Origin: Clostridia bacterium
GTDB taxonomy: Bacteria; Bacillota_A; Clostridia; Oscillospirales; CAG-272
Direction of reading: 5' to 3'
Assembly: GCA_017630995.1 (NCBI GenBank)
Contig: JAGBUD010000083.1
Span: 1-17,017 of the forward strand
DNA length: 17,017 bases
Below are positions 15,285 through 17,017 of the stretch, piece by piece (the first letter of the stretch is position 1; every line of letters begins with the position of its first letter). Under the pieces are notes generated by a model that did not search any database, had not been told where the DNA came from, and saw only the letters and a list, made by a program, of their open reading frames with translations. The translations under genes were made by a program, and so were the position numbers.

Positions 15285-15313
15285 TTGACAATTTGCCGCA
15301 AAAATGATATAAT
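15285..15313 (+). promoter_or_regulatory. Promoter of the trpB T-box leader
   Basis: Perfect TTGACA (15285-15290) and TATAAT (15308-15313) with a 17-bp spacer. It starts 15 bases after the comM stop; no terminator is seen between them. Transcription should begin near 15320. Confidence 0.92.
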
Positions 15314-15319
15314 GTCATT

Positions 15320-15586
15320 ACAAACCGAAGAGAAAGAGAAGTAACGCATAGAGTCTTCTTCCCAGAGAGCCGCGGGTGCTGCGATCGCGGTAGGCGGGCC
15401 GTGCGCGAATGGACTTTCGAGGGCAAACCGAAAGAAGATTTTTTGAGTAGGCTTTGACGGTTGGCACCCGTTACAGTGCACAGTGTATGTTTGTACATTA
15501 GAAGGCTTTGCTTTGAAATCGGGTGGCACCGCGGATGATGTTTTTTCGCCCCGAGGCGCATTTTACTGCGCTTCGGGGCTTTTTGT
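15320..15586 (+). ncRNA. T-box riboswitch, tRNA-Trp specific
   Basis: Cis-acting leader that reads the charging state of a tRNA and controls transcription termination. Stem I carries the loop E AGTA (15340-15343), AGAGAG (15364-15369), a GGGTG element and the specifier region GAATGGAC. The specifier codon is TGG (15410-15412), i.e. tryptophan. The conserved T-box GGGTGGCACCGCGG is at 15521-15534. Its TGGC bulge would pair with the NCCA end of a tRNA with discriminator G, as tRNA-Trp has. The terminator is a GC-rich hairpin at 15548-15579 followed by T5. Uncharged tRNA-Trp should stabilise the antiterminator and switch on the downstream trpB gene. Specifier placement was made by eye from motif order, not by folding. 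Confidence 0.93.
15548..15584 (+). terminator. T-box-controlled terminator
   Basis: Stem GCCCCGAGGCGCA (15548-15560) / TGCGCTTCGGGGC (15567-15579) with one G-U pair, then TTTTT (15580-15584). It is the terminator arm of the Trp T-box. Confidence 0.93.
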
Positions 15587-15614
15587 ATTTCAAAGCGCCT
15601 TCGGAGGAGGGAAA

Positions 15615-15647
15615 ATGAAACGATGGCATAGCTTGATTAAAAACTGA
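15615..15647 (+). CDS. Possible 10-residue leader peptide with one Trp codon
   Basis: ATG at 15615 opens a ten-codon frame MKRWHSLIKN ending at TGA 15645-15647. It is preceded by the very strong Shine-Dalgarno GGAGGAGGG (15603-15611). It lies after the T-box terminator and 68 bases before trpB, so it is present only on read-through transcripts. The single TGG codon is fourth. In B. subtilis the anti-TRAP (rtp) operon likewise combines a Trp T-box with a 10-residue Trp-containing leader peptide that controls translation, so a second layer of Trp sensing is plausible here. That peptide has three Trp codons, this one only one, so chance remains a fair alternative. Confidence 0.45.
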   Translation: MKRWHSLIKN

Positions 15648-15657
15648 AAAAAAGAAT

Positions 15658-15695
15658 ATCATAACTTATGATGAAAATTATATGCACACGGTGCA
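15658..15695. promoter_or_regulatory. Palindromes between the mini-ORF and trpB
   Basis: ATCATAA-C-TTATGAT (15658-15672) is a 15-base DNA palindrome, and TGCAC-ACG-GTGCA (15683-15695) is a short hairpin just before the trpB Shine-Dalgarno. TTGATT (15633-15638) and TATCAT (15657-15662) could form a weak second promoter with an 18-bp spacer. No role is established. Confidence 0.3.
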
Positions 15696-15715
15696 AATAA
15701 CACAAGGAGAATAAT

Positions 15716-16969
15716 ATGAATAAGTACAGAGATTTTGATAACTATTTAAAAGAATTTCCAACCGAGGACGGTTATTTTGGAGAGTACGGCGGAGCCTTTT
15801 TGCCGCCGCAGCTTGTGCCTGCATTTAAGGAGGCAGACGAGGCGTATGAGGCGATTTGCCATTCCGCACAGTTTATAAATGAATTGCGCAGAATAAGGCG
15901 TGAATTTCAAGGAAGACCCACACCCGTGTATCATTGTGAGCGTCTTTCGGCGCTTTTTGGTAACTGCCAAATATACTTAAAAAGAGAGGATTTAAATCAC
16001 ACGGGTGCCCACAAGCTCAATCACTGTATGGGTGAGGGATTGCTTGCAAAGTATATGGGCAAAAAGAAGCTCATAGCTGAAACGGGCGCGGGTCAGCACG
16101 GAGTTGCGCTTGCAACCGCGGCAGCATATTTCGGTATGAAATGTGATATTTATATGGGAGAGGTCGATATTGAAAAGCAACACCCTAACGTTGTGAGAAT
16201 GCGGATACTCGGCGCAAACGTCATTCCCGTGACACGCGGACTCAAAACGCTAAAGGAAGCGGTGGACGCGGCGTTTGAGGCGTATATGGAGGAATACGGT
16301 GACGCAATGTACTGCATCGGGTCTGCGCTCGGGCCGCACCCCTTTCCTAAAATGGTAAGAGATTTTCAAGCCGTTGTCGGATATGAGGCGCGGGATCAGT
16401 TTTTGGATATGACGGGAATTATGCCGGACGCAGTTTGTGCGTGCGTTGGTGGCGGTTCCAATTCGATCGGTATGTTTGTGCCGTTTCTTCAAGATCCCGT
16501 TGAACTGTACGGCGTCGAGCCGATGGGGCGCGGCGAGGGAATAGGAGAGCACGCGGCAACGATGAAATACGGCAAAAAGGGAAGACTTCACGGATTTGAA
16601 AGCTACCTGCTTTCAGATGAGGAGGGCGAGGAGCTTCCCGTATATTCGATAGCAAGCGGGCTTGATTATCCCGGAGTGGGGCCTGAACACGCGTATCTCA
16701 AGGACGTGGGGCGCGTAAGCTACGTGAGCGCGAGCGATGAGGAGGCGATGGAGGCGTTCTTTCTTCTTTCAAAATACGAGGGAATAATACCCGCAATCGA
16801 AAGCTCTCACGCAGTTGCATATGCAATCAAATACGCCAAGGAGCATAGAAAAGGCTCTATTCTCGTTTCGCTTTCGGGCAGAGGCGATAAGGATATAGAC
16901 TACGTTTTCGATAAATACGGGTGTGGCGAGCGGTTTGTTGAAAAATACGAAAGTGCAAAGAAAAATTGA
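15716..16969 (+). CDS. trpB: Tryptophan synthase beta subunit, stand-alone
   Basis: PLP enzyme that makes L-tryptophan from indole and L-serine in the cytoplasm. Its 417 residues are near the usual 390-410. The PLP Schiff-base lysine is Lys100 in HTGAHK, the catalytic Glu122 is in ETGAGQHG, the phosphate-binding loop is GGGSN (245-249), and the C-terminal SGRGDKD is present, so it should be active. After Lys100 the sequence reads [10 protein letters not shown], unlike the usual INN-LGQ-LL, marking a divergent TrpB branch. AAGGAG at 15704-15709 lies six bases before the ATG. The preceding Trp T-box ties expression to tRNA-Trp charging. A terminator-like stem immediately after the stop indicates that no trpA or other trp gene follows in the same transcript, so indole would have to come from elsewhere. 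Confidence 0.93.
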   Translation: MNKYRDFDNYLKEFPTEDGYFGEYGGAFLPPQLVPAFKEADEAYEAICHSAQFINELRRIRREFQGRPTPVYHCERLSALFGNCQIYLKREDLNHTGAHKLNHCMGEGLLAKYMGKKKLIAETGAGQHGVALATAAAYFGMKCDIYMGEVDIEKQHPNVVRMRILGANVIPVTRGLKTLKEAVDAAFEAYMEEYGDAMYCIGSALGPHPFPKMVRDFQAVVGYEARDQFLDMTGIMPDAVCACVGGGSNSIGMFVPFLQDPVELYGVEPMGRGEGIGEHAATMKYGKKGRLHGFESYLLSDEEGEELPVYSIASGLDYPGVGPEHAYLKDVGRVSYVSASDEEAMEAFFLLSKYEGIIPAIESSHAVAYAIKYAKEHRKGSILVSLSGRGDKDIDYVFDKYGCGERFVEKYESAKKN

Positions 16970-16981
16970 ATACCACAGCGC

Positions 16982-17017
16982 GCCCGCTCCGTTAATACCC
17001 GTTGTTTCGGAGCGGGC
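16982..17017 (+). terminator. Terminator stem after trpB (cut by window end)
   Basis: GCCCGCTCCG (16982-16991) and CGGAGCGGGC (17008-17017) form a perfect 10-bp stem with a 16-base loop, 12 bases after the trpB stop. The expected T-run would lie just beyond the window. Confidence 0.75.

Noticed and set aside
15172..15561. Minus-strand open frames over the trpB leader
   Set aside because: They cover the T-box, whose specifier, T-box motif and terminator fully explain the sequence; no coding signal is seen.
1..17017. CRISPR array, insertion sequence, prophage or transfer island
   Set aside because: No regularly spaced repeats, transposase, integrase or terminal inverted repeats were seen; gene content is ordinary chromosomal metabolism.

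Overview
This window looks like chromosomal DNA from an anaerobic, Gram-positive Clostridia-type Firmicute. The signs are strong purine-rich ribosome binding sites, near-consensus sigma-A promoters (TTGACA/TATAAT with 17-18 bp spacers), a tRNA-Trp T-box riboswitch, a CsoR-controlled copper module, and a clostridial-style citrate synthase / aconitase / isocitrate dehydrogenase cluster. I see no phage, transposon, CRISPR array, tRNA or rRNA gene. The species cannot be named from this sequence.

Layout. (1) 1-2761: 3' part of an IleS2-type isoleucyl-tRNA synthetase gene, closed by a terminator. (2) 2894-5781: copper homeostasis operon csoR-copA, with a CsoR-type palindrome inside the promoter spacer and a strong terminator. 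The copA frame runs without a stop into a CopZ-like metallochaperone domain that has its own internal Shine-Dalgarno and start codon, preceded by a run of seven A. (3) 5932-11257: oxidative TCA branch operon. It encodes a DRE-TIM metallolyase best read as Re-citrate synthase, an embedded GntR/FCD regulator, aconitase and isocitrate dehydrogenase. The steps run from oxaloacetate plus acetyl-CoA to 2-oxoglutarate for glutamate synthesis. A TTGTATACAA palindrome at the transcription start is the likely GntR operator. (4) 11341-11702: a monocistronic gene for a small TM2-like membrane protein, closed by a bidirectional terminator. (5) 11723-13511, minus strand: nagA followed by tcdA, sharing a divergent promoter region with (6) 13725-15269, a ComM/YifB-type AAA+ protein. 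(7) 15285-17017: a Trp-specific T-box leader (specifier TGG), a 10-codon mini-ORF containing one Trp codon, and a stand-alone trpB followed by a terminator stem.

How the genes fit together. Copper entry is sensed by CsoR, which releases the promoter. CopA exports Cu(I), and the C-terminal CopZ-like domain may be made both fused and free. The citrate branch makes 2-oxoglutarate and is probably autoregulated by its own GntR protein. TrpB is induced when tRNA-Trp is uncharged, consistent with indole salvage or a stand-alone tryptophan synthase beta role.

The strongest points for follow-up are the CopA/CopZ junction, the T-box plus mini-ORF arrangement before the solitary trpB, and the GntR-embedded Re-citrate synthase operon.
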